Below, one piece after another: positions 28,465-37,014 of a DNA stretch of 64,000 nucleotides. The position numbers and the translations under genes were made by a program. Every line of letters starts with the position of its first letter. The stretch's first letter is position 1. The DNA is from Bacteroidia bacterium (GTDB lineage Bacteria; Bacteroidota; Bacteroidia; Cytophagales; Flammeovirgaceae). The notes under the pieces were generated by a model, which did no database searches, had not been told where the DNA came from, and saw only the letters and a list, made by a program, of their open reading frames with translations. Where the stretch lies: the NCBI GenBank assembly GCA_030425505.1, contig JAUIAB010000008.1, positions 1 to 64,000 on the forward strand, given 5' to 3'.

Positions 28465-28602
28465 GCACCCTCCACGATGCCTATCCCGGCTGCCAAAGCT
28501 AGACCTAGCCCACAAAGCTATTCGATCTTTGGCTTAGCCTCTTGCCCCAGGGTGCTAATTTAACCTCAGACCTAACAGGTCTAAAACCTGTTAGGTCTGA
28601 GG
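28465..28602 (+). repeat. Composite dispersed repeat, copy 1: structured module plus palindrome
   Basis: Positions 28465-28555 form a module whose ends pair (GCACCCT 28465-28471 with AGGGTGC 28549-28555) and which contains a second pairing GCCAAAG/CTTTGGC (28492-28498, 28527-28533). It is followed by a palindrome with perfect 17-base arms (28564-28580 and 28586-28602) and a 5-base loop. The module resembles the reverse complement of 51722-51793. The palindrome shares ACCTAACAGG/CCTGTTAGGT with the two others at the neighbouring transposase gene. Confidence 0.7.
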
Positions 28603-28612
28603 CAAGCTTTAA

Positions 28613-29206
28613 TTACTCTAGCAAAAACTGCTCTTTCAAATACATATTTATCTCTTCTTTATGAAATTTCATAAATACTTTCCTACCTCCAAACCATTCT
28701 AGAACATACTTCCTTTCCAAAGCAGTAGGTTTATCACTTAAAATAGCTCGATAAGAACTAAAAGGATAATCCTCAAAGTTCTTTGTAATCTTATAATGCA
28801 AAGGGTTGCGGTGGATATAGGAGATTATAATTGTAAAATAATCATCATCTGTAACTTCAACTCTTTTAAAAGGTAGTTGAAATAATTTCCCACTCCTATT
28901 TTGTTCCCGATTAAAAGCTTTAGCATACGCATTAAAGAAATCACTAAAGGGCTTTGATAAAGAAAACCTAACAGGTTTCAAAAACCTGTTAGGTCTCTGT
29001 ATAAACTCTTTTTCTTTGATCTTGATCAGAAAATGGAAATGGTTTGGTAGTAGACAATAAGCATATGTATCAGCTATTGGATTTATATAGTGTGTGTATT
29101 TCTCAAGAAAATATAAATAATTGCTTTTGCTTTTAAAGAGTACCTCATTGCCATTTGCTCGGTTATAAATATGATAAAAGCTTCCATGTTCAAGTATGGG
29201 TTGCAT
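28613..29206 (-). CDS. REP-associated tyrosine transposase (RAYT, Y1_Tnp family)
   Basis: This 197-residue single-strand DNA transposase-like protein has an N-terminal FYHIYNRANGNEVLF, the HUH metal site in LLPNHFHFLIKI (HFH, about residues 56-58) and the catalytic tyrosine region in SYIHRNPLHY (about 139-148). RAYTs are domesticated relatives of IS200/IS605 enzymes that act on REP palindromes. Matching palindromes flank the gene on both sides, and a third lies inside the coding sequence (28966-28994), encoding RPNRFLKPVRF between the HUH and Tyr motifs without breaking the frame. It is intact and possibly active. Confidence 0.88.
   Translation of the reverse strand: MQPILEHGSFYHIYNRANGNEVLFKSKSNYLYFLEKYTHYINPIADTYAYCLLPNHFHFLIKIKEKEFIQRPNRFLKPVRFSLSKPFSDFFNAYAKAFNREQNRSGKLFQLPFKRVEVTDDDYFTIIISYIHRNPLHYKITKNFEDYPFSSYRAILSDKPTALERKYVLEWFGGRKVFMKFHKEEINMYLKEQFLLE
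28966..28994. repeat. REP-like palindrome inside the RAYT coding sequence
   Basis: Perfect 13-base arms ACCTAACAGGTTT (28966-28978) and AAACCTGTTAGGT (28982-28994) flank a 3-base spacer. It has the same core as the palindromes downstream and upstream of the gene. It is read through in frame. Confidence 0.85.
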
Positions 29207-29256
29207 ATTTTATATAAATCTTTACCTTAAGATTTAACTTTCTAAAAAAGATTAAC

Positions 29257-29289
29257 ATACCTAACAGGTTTTGAAAACCTGTTAGGTAT
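29257..29289. repeat. REP-like palindrome upstream of the RAYT
   Basis: Perfect 16-base arms (29257-29272 and 29274-29289) surround a single G. The core ACCTAACAGGTTTT/AAAACCTGTTAGGT is the same as at 28966-28994. It lies between the RAYT start and the stop of the next lipoprotein gene. Confidence 0.85.
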
Positions 29290-29297
29290 TAACTCTA

Positions 29298-29750
29298 TTA
29301 ATCAACATTTACCAATACGGTGTAAACTCCTCTTTCCTGATCATAAATATAGTCAGCTGCATCAATAAGCACTTCATTGTATCGTATAGAAGCACAGCAT
29401 TCTCCTTCAAGCTTTGTAGCATCTACATAAAAACTAAAAAGTAATTGATCTAAAACAGTCACTTCATAGTTTACTATCCCTGTCTCAAAGCTAGTATGAT
29501 ATACTTGAATATAAGTACTTTCTTCTAACTCGATAAAGCGAAAGTTTCTGGTAGGGTTTTCCGTTTCCCCGTTTACTCTAAAGTCATTCTTGTCATAATA
29601 ACCTGTAGCTATAAGATCATCGCCAGTTGTTTTACTCACCAAATCAAAAACGAAAGGGTCAGCAGGAGTAAAACAGTCAACATCTTTACACTTATCACAG
29701 CTCGAAAAGCTTAGAAAGATGAGTAATAATAATGCAATTACTCTTTTCAT
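29298..29750 (-). CDS. Small lipoprotein of unknown function
   Basis: The ATG at 29750 (MKRVIALLLLIFLSFSSC) gives a clean lipoprotein signal with the lipid-carrying Cys after FSS, 150 residues in all. A start nine codons upstream would precede it with a basic stretch and is less likely. The mature part begins CDKCKDVDCF and is a compact beta-rich domain with a further CC pair (GECCASIRY). No family was recognised. It is transcribed towards the RAYT locus. Confidence 0.75.
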   Translation of the reverse strand: MKRVIALLLLIFLSFSSCDKCKDVDCFTPADPFVFDLVSKTTGDDLIATGYYDKNDFRVNGETENPTRNFRFIELEESTYIQVYHTSFETGIVNYEVTVLDQLLFSFYVDATKLEGECCASIRYNEVLIDAADYIYDQERGVYTVLVNVD

Positions 29751-29893
29751 AAATTTAGATTTTAGTCTAGTTTTCATTTAACATTTAAACTGTACCTACT
29801 CTTTTGAAAAGGATTTTTGGTTTCCTCCTTTTATCACTGCAGCAATAATTTGATACCAAATCAATAGAGATGCCAGAGGTTTTCAAAATAAAG

Positions 29894-29942
29894 GTGGTTG
29901 ATATTTATAAATGACAACTTGAAATTTATAAATATCAACCAC
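29894..29942. repeat. Perfect 19-bp inverted repeat in a gene-free stretch
   Basis: The arm GTGGTTGATATTTATAAAT (29894-29912) has its exact reverse complement at 29924-29942, with an 11-base loop. TATTTTTTC follows on the plus strand. It lies in the 464-base divergent gap (29751-30214) upstream of both flanking genes, so it is not an end-of-gene terminator for either. Nothing else was recognised in that gap. Confidence 0.7.
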
Positions 29943-30214
29943 TATTTTTTCAAAATTTTCCAATTGCTGTTTACATTTTAATAAACTGAAAATGAAGTTA
30001 TTAAATCAACAAAAATCATTAAGAACTTAGGGACTTAAGAAGAAATAGGACAGCATTTTCACAAATACTAACTATACACTTTTCTAAAGTGCTTAAAGCA
30101 GAGGATTCAACATAGAACTGGCTTGTAGCTTAAGGTTAATAACTCACCAATTAAAGCTTTTTTTCCCAGTTACAAGAATACTCCTTATTTTCAACCTCAA
30201 GAAAACTCAATGCA

Positions 30215-33001
30215 ATGGAATCCGATAAAAAGCTTTTTCTTTTAGATGCTATGGCTCTGATTTACAGGGCACATTTTGCTTTTAGCAAAAACCCGCGAAT
30301 TAACTCTAAAGGCTTAAATACTGGTGCAGCTCTTGGCTTCACTAATTCTTTAGTAGAAATCTTAAAAAAAGAAAAACCTACCCACATAGCAGTTGCTTTT
30401 GATACCCCTGCTCCTACTTTCAGGCATAAGCAGTTCGTAGAATACAAAGCCAACCGGCAAGAACAACCAGAAGACATCAGAACTGCGATTCCATACGTAA
30501 AAAAGATCTTAAAAGCGTGGCAAATCCCTGTACTGGAGCTAGATGGGTACGAAGCAGATGATGTAATTGGTACTATAGCAAAAAAATGCTCTAAAAAGGG
30601 TTATGAAGTCTATATGATGACCCCAGATAAAGACTATAGTCAGCTAGTTGAGGATACCATTTTCCTATATAAACCAGCCTTTATGGGTAATGGAGTTGAT
30701 ATTTTAGGAATACCTGAGGTTTTAGCAAAGTGGAATATTGAAAGAGTAGACCAGGTAACTGATGTGCTTGGTTTACAAGGAGATAGTGTCGATAATATTC
30801 CAGGAATCCCAGGGATAGGACCAAAGACTGCTTCTAAGCTGTTGAAAAAATTTGGTTCAGTAGAAAACATTGTAAAGAATGCTCATCAACTTGTTGGCAA
30901 ACAAAAAACGCAAGTAGAAACTTTTGGAGATCAGGGTATTCTATCAAAAGAACTTGCTACCATCGATATAGATGTCCCCATAGAAATCTCTGATGAAGAT
31001 CTCAAATATACCGGCTACAATAAAGAGGAGTTAAATGCAATCTTTATAGAACTAGAGTTTAGAACTCTTGCAAAAAGAATTTTTGGAGAAGCAATCACTT
31101 CTGAAAAGCCTCAAGGGAAGCAAAAGTCAATGTTTGAGGGCACAAATGAAGAAATTACTATTTCAGTAGCACCAGAAGAAAGCACGATCAAAACTATCAC
31201 TGATATTAGACACAATTACCATCTAGTTGAAAAAGAAAAAGATTTGAAAGAGCTAGCTAAGTTTCTAAGCCTACAAACTAGTGTTTGCTTTGATACCGAA
31301 ACTACTTCTTTAAACCCATTAGAAGCTGAACTGGTGGGAATTTCATTTTGCTATGTAAAAAATGAAGCCTACTATATTCCCATTCCAGAAGAAGAGAATT
31401 CTGCAAAAAAAGTTCTTGCCCATTTCCAATCTTTCTTCGAAAATGAAAAAGTAGAGAAAATAGGGCAAAATATTAAATACGACATACTGGTACTTAGGCA
31501 GTATGGGATTAATGTAAAAGGTAAATTATTTGATACCATGCTAGCCCATTACTTAATCGAACCAGACACCAGGCACAATATGGATATTTTATCCGAAAAA
31601 TATCTTAGCTATAAGCCGATTTCCATTGAAACTTTAATTGGAAAAAAAGGAAAAAAACAAAAGAGTATGCGCTCAGTGCCTTTACATTTACAAGTAGAAT
31701 ATGCAGCAGAAGATGCTGATATTACTTACCAACTAAAAGAAAAACTTAGTCCACAGTTGGATACGTACGGGGTAAGAAAACTTTTTGAAGAAATTGAAAT
31801 TCCATTAATAAATGTTCTTGCAGATATTGAATCAACAGGAGTAAAAATTGATACGGAAGCTCTTCACAAATACTCTGGAGAACTCAATGATGATATAAAG
31901 CTATTAGAAAATAAGATCCACTCAGAGGCTGGAACTACTTTTAATATTGCCTCGCCTAAGCAGCTTGGAGAAATTTTATTTGACAAGCTCAAACTGGTTG
32001 AAAAACCAAAAAAAACTAAATCTGGGCAATACGCTACTGGAGAGGAAATATTAGTCCAATTAGCTTCTAAGCATGAGATCATCCAAAATATTCTGGATTA
32101 CAGACAGTTACAAAAACTAAAAAATACCTATGTAGATGCATTACCAACTCTAATTAGCCCAAAAGACGGGTTAATACACACCTCGTTTAACCAAGCCGTA
32201 GCCGCTACAGGAAGATTAAGCTCTACCAATCCTAATCTTCAAAACATCCCTATAAAAACAGATAAAGGTAGAGAAATACGAAAGTCTTTTACTCCTAGAA
32301 GCAATGAAAATGTGATCTTTTCTGCTGACTATTCACAAGTAGAGTTAAGAATAATGGCTGCATTTAGCAAAGATCAAACTATGATAGATGCTTTTAAAAA
32401 TGAGAGAGATATTCATGCTACCACTGCAGCCAAAATATTTAAAGTAGATGTTGAAGATGTAACTTCTGATATGAGAAGGAAAGCAAAAACGGCAAACTTT
32501 GGTATTATCTACGGAATTTCTGCCTTTGGGCTTTCACAACGATTAAATATTCCAAGAAAAGAAGCAGCAAGTATAATAGATGCTTATTTTGAAGAGTTTC
32601 CTTCTGTAAAAGAATATATGGATAACATCATTGAGTTTGCTCGTGAAAATGAATATGTAGAAACTATTTTGGGCAGAAGAAGGTATCTGAGGGATATAAA
32701 CTCGAGGAATTACACTTTAAGAGGTATGGCAGAAAGAAATGCCATCAATGCCCCCATTCAAGGAACTGCGGCAGATATAATCAAAAAAGCAATGATAAAT
32801 GTACAGAAGTGGATGCAAAAGGAAAAACTAGAATCTACTATGATTCTTCAAGTGCATGACGAGCTTGTTTTTGATACCAGAAACTCTGAAATAGAAATCC
32901 TTGAAGAGAAGATTCCATACTTAATGGAAAATGCAGTAGATATAGGAATCAAACTTAAAGTAGAAACTGGTTTAGGAAAAGATTGGCTTGAGGCTCATTA
33001 A
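30215..33001 (+). CDS. polA: DNA polymerase I
   Basis: This 928-residue protein has all three domains. The 5'-3' nuclease covers about 1-290 (LLDAMALIYRAHFAF, DTPAPTFRH, GYEADDVIGT, GDSVDNIPGIPGIGPKTA). The 3'-5' proofreading exonuclease covers about 325-510 and has intact acidic motifs (CFDTETTSLNP, GQNIKYD, YAAEDADITYQ). The polymerase covers about 530-928 (SADYSQVELRIMAAF, RRKAKTANFGIIYGISAFGLS, LQVHDELVF). It works in Okazaki fragment processing and repair synthesis. It is transcribed alone after a long divergent intergenic region. Confidence 0.97.
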   Translation: MESDKKLFLLDAMALIYRAHFAFSKNPRINSKGLNTGAALGFTNSLVEILKKEKPTHIAVAFDTPAPTFRHKQFVEYKANRQEQPEDIRTAIPYVKKILKAWQIPVLELDGYEADDVIGTIAKKCSKKGYEVYMMTPDKDYSQLVEDTIFLYKPAFMGNGVDILGIPEVLAKWNIERVDQVTDVLGLQGDSVDNIPGIPGIGPKTASKLLKKFGSVENIVKNAHQLVGKQKTQVETFGDQGILSKELATIDIDVPIEISDEDLKYTGYNKEELNAIFIELEFRTLAKRIFGEAITSEKPQGKQKSMFEGTNEEITISVAPEESTIKTITDIRHNYHLVEKEKDLKELAKFLSLQTSVCFDTETTSLNPLEAELVGISFCYVKNEAYYIPIPEEENSAKKVLAHFQSFFENEKVEKIGQNIKYDILVLRQYGINVKGKLFDTMLAHYLIEPDTRHNMDILSEKYLSYKPISIETLIGKKGKKQKSMRSVPLHLQVEYAAEDADITYQLKEKLSPQLDTYGVRKLFEEIEIPLINVLADIESTGVKIDTEALHKYSGELNDDIKLLENKIHSEAGTTFNIASPKQLGEILFDKLKLVEKPKKTKSGQYATGEEILVQLASKHEIIQNILDYRQLQKLKNTYVDALPTLISPKDGLIHTSFNQAVAATGRLSSTNPNLQNIPIKTDKGREIRKSFTPRSNENVIFSADYSQVELRIMAAFSKDQTMIDAFKNERDIHATTAAKIFKVDVEDVTSDMRRKAKTANFGIIYGISAFGLSQRLNIPRKEAASIIDAYFEEFPSVKEYMDNIIEFARENEYVETILGRRRYLRDINSRNYTLRGMAERNAINAPIQGTAADIIKKAMINVQKWMQKEKLESTMILQVHDELVFDTRNSEIEILEEKIPYLMENAVDIGIKLKVETGLGKDWLEAH

Positions 33002-33011
33002 AAGCCTCAAG
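32987..33011. terminator. Hairpin at the polA stop codon
   Basis: CTTGAGGCT (32987-32995) pairs perfectly with AGCCTCAAG (33003-33011), and the loop contains the polA TAA. No T run follows, so it may only stall or stabilise convergent transcripts. Confidence 0.4.
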
Positions 33012-33027
33012 CTCAAAATAGCTTTGC

Positions 33028-33660
33028 TTATTCAATTAAGCCTTCATTTTGCCACCCTTGTAGTAAACCAACTTCTTCAGCAGAAAGCGGTTCTCCTCTC
33101 ATTGGCATAAAACCTCCTTCATCTGGCGACCTTTGCACACGATCTAAAATAGCCTCAATAGCCTGACTAGCATTGGCATAATCCAGATAATATGGCAATC
33201 CTCCTTCAGGATTAGTATGACATGGAGCACATTTTGATTGCAGAAGAGGCTGAATATCATTACTAAATGTAGGAGGTGATTCTAGTTTATTAACTACCAA
33301 AGCTCTTCTAAAAACCTGAGAAGCAACTTCATTTACTGCAGTTACATCTATTTCATAAAACCCTGGGCTGAGAGTAGAACGAAAAATTATCTCTCCTGTT
33401 GAATTATCTATTGCCATATCACCCTCATGATATGGTCGGGAAGTAAAAGAAAAGCTAATTACAGTATCTCCTAATATACTAGCTGGTCCAGAAGTTGCTT
33501 CTTCAAAAAAGCCTATTGTTACTGTATCCGATGGATGATTAGGATAATCTAAATTGGAAGGAGGTACAGTTGGCACAAAAGGCTCATTATCATCATCACA
33601 AGATGCAATAAAAAACAGTGCTGATGCCAACGCAAGAATGATTAATCGTGTGGTCTTCAT
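33028..33660 (-). CDS. Lipoprotein with a c-type cytochrome-like haem motif
   Basis: This 210-residue protein has a lipoprotein signal (FIASC, Cys near residue 21), an Ig/cadherin-like beta domain (about 45-125) and a C-terminal segment with a single CAPCH haem-binding motif (about residue 145), a later PMRGEPLS with a possible axial Met, and a final helix. This resembles the cytochrome c-like domains found in Bacteroidota surface lipoproteins. Electron transfer or peroxidase-like partnering is inference. Confidence 0.75.
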   Translation of the reverse strand: MKTTRLIILALASALFFIASCDDDNEPFVPTVPPSNLDYPNHPSDTVTIGFFEEATSGPASILGDTVISFSFTSRPYHEGDMAIDNSTGEIIFRSTLSPGFYEIDVTAVNEVASQVFRRALVVNKLESPPTFSNDIQPLLQSKCAPCHTNPEGGLPYYLDYANASQAIEAILDRVQRSPDEGGFMPMRGEPLSAEEVGLLQGWQNEGLIE

Positions 33661-33712
33661 TTTTTAGTTTTTATTCTTATTATTTTTCTAAAATAGTGAT
33701 TTACTGATCATA

Positions 33713-33741
33713 AAATAAATTATTTATTAAATAATTTATTT
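33713..33741. promoter_or_regulatory. AT-rich 13-bp palindrome in a divergent promoter region
   Basis: AAATAAATTATTT (33713-33725) is exactly complementary to 33729-33741 with a 3-base spacer. It lies between the divergent cytochrome-like lipoprotein and DUF6702 genes. It could be an operator. The composition is pure A/T, so chance is not negligible. Confidence 0.3.
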
Positions 33742-33790
33742 CTATTGATCGTTATAAAGTAATATTACAGCTTTGTAAGCTACTAAAATT

Positions 33791-34273
33791 TTGAATATTT
33801 CAGCTATAAAAATATTAGCTCCATTACTATTTTTCTTTTTTCATTTTTCTCATCCAGTGCATATTAGTACAACAGAGATTCTTTTTAATAGTAAAGAAAG
33901 TAGACTAGAATGCACACATCGCTTTTTTATAGATGATATAGAAATGACTATTGGTATTGATGAGCAAAATATCAAGTTTGATTCTATTTTTAGTCTGTAT
34001 TTGAATAAAAACTTTCAAGTCTCTCTTAATGGACATAATACAAAGATTAAGTATTTGGGTCATGAACCAGAAGAAGATATTATTTGGGTTTATCAATATG
34101 TTAATACCAATATTGATACAATAAACAGTATTAAGATCCAAAATGCCTGTATACTAGATCAGTACTCTGATCAAAAAAACATTGTGAATATTAAAATACT
34201 AGAACTCAAAAAAAGCTTCTTATTAGAAGAAGGAAATACTTCTGAATCTCTAGAGATAAAGGAAGACGATTAA
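33791..34273 (+). CDS. DUF6702 family exported protein
   Basis: This protein of about 160 residues starts with TTG at 33791 (no closer ATG). A hydrophobic signal segment (ILAPLLFFFFHFS) is followed by the family hallmark HPVHISTTEILFN at its end, then a beta-rich domain ending in an acidic tail. DUF6702 members are small exported proteins of unknown function known from Bacteroidota. It lies upstream of pdxH on the same strand, with 33 bases between stop and the pdxH ATG, so co-transcription is likely. Confidence 0.75.
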   Translation: MNISAIKILAPLLFFFFHFSHPVHISTTEILFNSKESRLECTHRFFIDDIEMTIGIDEQNIKFDSIFSLYLNKNFQVSLNGHNTKIKYLGHEPEEDIIWVYQYVNTNIDTINSIKIQNACILDQYSDQKNIVNIKILELKKSFLLEEGNTSESLEIKEDD

Positions 34274-34306
34274 TTACGCTTAAATTTGCTTTTCAATAAA
34301 GACTCT

Positions 34307-34963
34307 ATGGAAAATAAACCAAAACTTTCAGAAATAAGAAAAGAATATTCTTCTCAGCCACTTATTGAAGATGATATAGTTAAAGACCCAATTAAGCTTT
34401 TTAAAAACTGGTTTAACCAAGTATTAAAAGGAAATATTCCTGAACCAAATGCAATGAGCTTATCAACAGTTGACTCTAGTAATAAACCATCTACAAGAGT
34501 AGTTTTATTAAAAGGAATAGAGAAACAGAGCTTTGTGTTCTACACAAATTATAATAGCAGAAAGGGTAAAGAAATAAATATAAACCCTAATGTTTGTCTT
34601 AACTTTTTTTGGCTTGAACTAGCAAAACAAGTAAGAATAGAAGGTGTTGCTGAAAAAATTTCTAAAAAAGAGTCAGACGAATACTTCCATTCAAGGCCTT
34701 TTGGAAGCAAAATTGGAGCATTGGTTTCTAAGCAAAGTCAAATAATAAATGGAAGAAAAGAGTTAGATAAAAAATTTGAAGCTTTAAGCAAACAGTTTGA
34801 AAAAAAGGAAGATCAGATAGAAAAACCTGAGCATTGGGGTGGATATGCTGTTAAGCCCAATAAAATAGAGTTTTGGCAAGGACGAGAAAACAGACTACAT
34901 GACAGAATTTTATATACAAAAGAAGAATCATCTTCTTGGTCTATTTCCAGGCTATCTCCTTAG
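34307..34963 (+). CDS. pdxH: Pyridoxine/pyridoxamine 5'-phosphate oxidase
   Basis: The ATG at 34307 (MENKPKLSEIRKEY) gives 218 residues, the family length; a TTG seven codons upstream is rejected. PdxH oxidises PNP or PMP to PLP with FMN. Motifs are PNAMSLSTVDSSNKPSTRVVLLKG, FVFYTNYNSRKGKE, the FMN contact region VRIEGVAEKIS, SRPFGSKIGA and the C-terminal signature FWQGRENRLHDRI ... W.ISRLSP. PLP made by this enzyme would serve the several PLP enzymes in the window. Confidence 0.95.
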   Translation: MENKPKLSEIRKEYSSQPLIEDDIVKDPIKLFKNWFNQVLKGNIPEPNAMSLSTVDSSNKPSTRVVLLKGIEKQSFVFYTNYNSRKGKEININPNVCLNFFWLELAKQVRIEGVAEKISKKESDEYFHSRPFGSKIGALVSKQSQIINGRKELDKKFEALSKQFEKKEDQIEKPEHWGGYAVKPNKIEFWQGRENRLHDRILYTKEESSSWSISRLSP

Positions 34964-35060
34964 CCCAAACAATTCTGAACTTATTCAACAGAAATGAGTA
35001 ACCCATTGATTGCAAGGCAATTGACTATGAAAGACTTGGGCTAATTGATCTAATGCCTTT

Positions 35061-36248
35061 TCAACTAATTTCATCAAAAATATCACAAAGTGTATGGCAT
35101 ACTTTAAATGCCGTTTTTTCCTCCATAATTAATGGAGGAGCTATACGTATAGCAGTATCACAATACAGAAACCAGTCTGTCATAATACCTTTATCCAAAG
35201 CAATTTTTATGGCATTTTGAACTTTCTCAGCATCCCCAAGTTCTACTGCAATCATCAATCCCTTACTCCTAACTTCTCTAACCAAACCATGCTTAATGTT
35301 TTCTTTAAAAATGGTTTCTAACTTTAGAGCATTAACTGCTAGGTTATTTTTTTGTATAACTTTTAAAGTAGCTAAAGATGCTGCGCAACTAAGAGGATGC
35401 CCCCCAAAGGTTGTAATATGTCCTAAGAAAGGGTTATTTTTCAGCACCTCCATTATTTCAGCAGAAGAAATAAATGCCCCTAAGGGCAGCCCACCTCCCA
35501 TTCCTTTCGCTGCAACAAGTATATCTGGCTCTACCTCAAAGTTTTCAAATCCCCAAAAAGTACCTGTTCGGCCAAAGCCTGTTTGAATCTCATCTAAGAT
35601 AAGAAGCACACCTTGTTCCACACACCTTTGCTTTAACTCTTTCAAATAATTCTTTTTTGGAACAACTATGCCTGCCTCGCCCTGTACGGTTTCTACTATT
35701 ACGCATGCAGTCTTTGTGGTAATTTTATCAAGGTCCTCAAAGCAGTTGTAATTTATTTGCCTAATATCAGGCAGCAAAGGTCGATATGTATTTTTAAAGT
35801 ATTCACCTCCACCTATAGATAAAGCTCCATGTGTAGAACCATGATATGCATTTTTAGCACTTATTATCTCTGTTTTTCCAGTATATCTTTTTGCAAGTTT
35901 AAGAGCTCCCTCTACGGCTTCGCTACCTGAGTTTACAAAAAAAGTCTGATTCAGTTTTTCGGGCAAGGTCGCGCTAATAGCTTTTGCCAGTTTTACCTGA
36001 GGAGATTGTATCAACTCCCCATAAACCATAAGGTGCAAGTATCTTTTGAGCTGCTTCTTTATTGCCTTAATAACCTTCGGGTGATTATGCCCAAGGTTGC
36101 TAACGGATATACCAGATATCAAATCCAGATATTTCTCATCATTTTTCCCATATAGATATACCCCTTTAGCTTTTTGTATCTCTACCGCTAAAGGTTTATC
36201 ACTTGTTTGAGCTACATGCCTTAAAAAAAGGTCTCGATAGGAAAGCAT
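35061..36248 (-). CDS. Class III (ArgD-like) PLP-dependent aminotransferase
   Basis: This 395-residue class III aminotransferase has FVNSGSEAVEGALKLAKRYTG, the TEIISAKNAYHGSTHGALS segment, ILDEIQTGFGRTGTFWGFENF and the PLP-lysine region LVAAKGMGGGLPLGAF, with TFGGHPLSCAASLATL after it. Acetylornithine, succinylornithine, ornithine and other omega-aminotransferases share these motifs, and no arginine-biosynthesis gene is adjacent. The substrate is therefore left open. It is 28 bases downstream of the DUF4290 gene. Confidence 0.85.
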   Translation of the reverse strand: MLSYRDLFLRHVAQTSDKPLAVEIQKAKGVYLYGKNDEKYLDLISGISVSNLGHNHPKVIKAIKKQLKRYLHLMVYGELIQSPQVKLAKAISATLPEKLNQTFFVNSGSEAVEGALKLAKRYTGKTEIISAKNAYHGSTHGALSIGGGEYFKNTYRPLLPDIRQINYNCFEDLDKITTKTACVIVETVQGEAGIVVPKKNYLKELKQRCVEQGVLLILDEIQTGFGRTGTFWGFENFEVEPDILVAAKGMGGGLPLGAFISSAEIMEVLKNNPFLGHITTFGGHPLSCAASLATLKVIQKNNLAVNALKLETIFKENIKHGLVREVRSKGLMIAVELGDAEKVQNAIKIALDKGIMTDWFLYCDTAIRIAPPLIMEEKTAFKVCHTLCDIFDEIS

Positions 36249-36276
36249 TTAATCAAAATAAACTACAAAGAAGAGA

Positions 36277-36927
36277 TTATCTTCTTTTCCACCTTCTCTT
36301 ATTACTCGAGTTATTACTATTATTATTTCTCGAATTATTACTGCTATTATTTCTCGAATTATTGTTATTTTGGGATTCTACTCTAATAAGATTTGGATTT
36401 TCAGCCACTAGTTTTTCTATAGGAATATCTTCTCCAGCAATATGCTTTATGTTATTGATTATGATTTTGTCATCAATTAACTCTCTATTCCATGATGCAT
36501 AAAACCCTTTCATCAATTTGGCTATATGTATATAGGCGCCTATTTGTTTCTCCTTATCTTCCATCTTTTTTGCCTCCTGAATCATTATTTCTATATTTCT
36601 TCCGTAATGCCTGTATTTCATATTTGAATTTTTGTACTTAAGTGGTTCAGGCTTATTAATTAAAATATCTTCATTAGGTTTTGGATAGGGAGAGTCTACT
36701 TCTAATTTAAAATCTGACATTATAAACAAATGATCCCACAACCTTTGCTGCAAATCCAAATTTTCTTTAATACTAGGGTTTAACTGTTTCATCAACTGTA
36801 TCAACCCATAAGCATATGCATTCTTTTTTTCTCTATCTTCAATGTCTATTACAAATTCTACTATTTTCTGGACGTTTCTTCCGTATTCTTTGAGCTTCAA
36901 ATCCGACCGTTGCGTGTTATATTCCAT
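36277..36927 (-). CDS. DUF4290 family protein with Asn/Ser repeat tail
   Basis: This 216-residue protein matches DUF4290, a Bacteroidota family: MEYNTQRSDLKLKEYGRNVQKIVEF, QLMKQLNPSIKENLDLQQRLWDHLFIMS and PEPLKYKNSNMKYRHYGRNIEIMI. The last 35 residues are a low-complexity Asn/Ser/Arg tail (NNNSRNNSSNNSRNN) ending KRRWKRR, encoded by a degenerate 24-base tandem repeat (36303-36370). The family function is unknown. The basic tail could bind nucleic acid. Confidence 0.85.
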   Translation of the reverse strand: MEYNTQRSDLKLKEYGRNVQKIVEFVIDIEDREKKNAYAYGLIQLMKQLNPSIKENLDLQQRLWDHLFIMSDFKLEVDSPYPKPNEDILINKPEPLKYKNSNMKYRHYGRNIEIMIQEAKKMEDKEKQIGAYIHIAKLMKGFYASWNRELIDDKIIINNIKHIAGEDIPIEKLVAENPNLIRVESQNNNNSRNNSSNNSRNNNSNNSSNKRRWKRR

Positions 36928-37014
36928 GTTTTATATTTATTCAATCACTATAAGTAAAAAAAGGCAATCCTTCTATTTTATTGTTGCCTGTTAATATTGA
37001 GAAGTAATATACTA

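Noticed and set aside
28613-29206. RAYT gene read as a complete IS200/IS605 insertion sequence
   Set aside because: The HUH/Tyr protein is of the longer RAYT type and the flanking palindromes are REP-like. No IS200-type ends or TnpB gene were seen.
36203-36502. Leucine-rich plus-strand frame opposite DUF4290
   Set aside because: It is produced by the complement of the Asn/Ser tandem repeat and is not a membrane protein gene.
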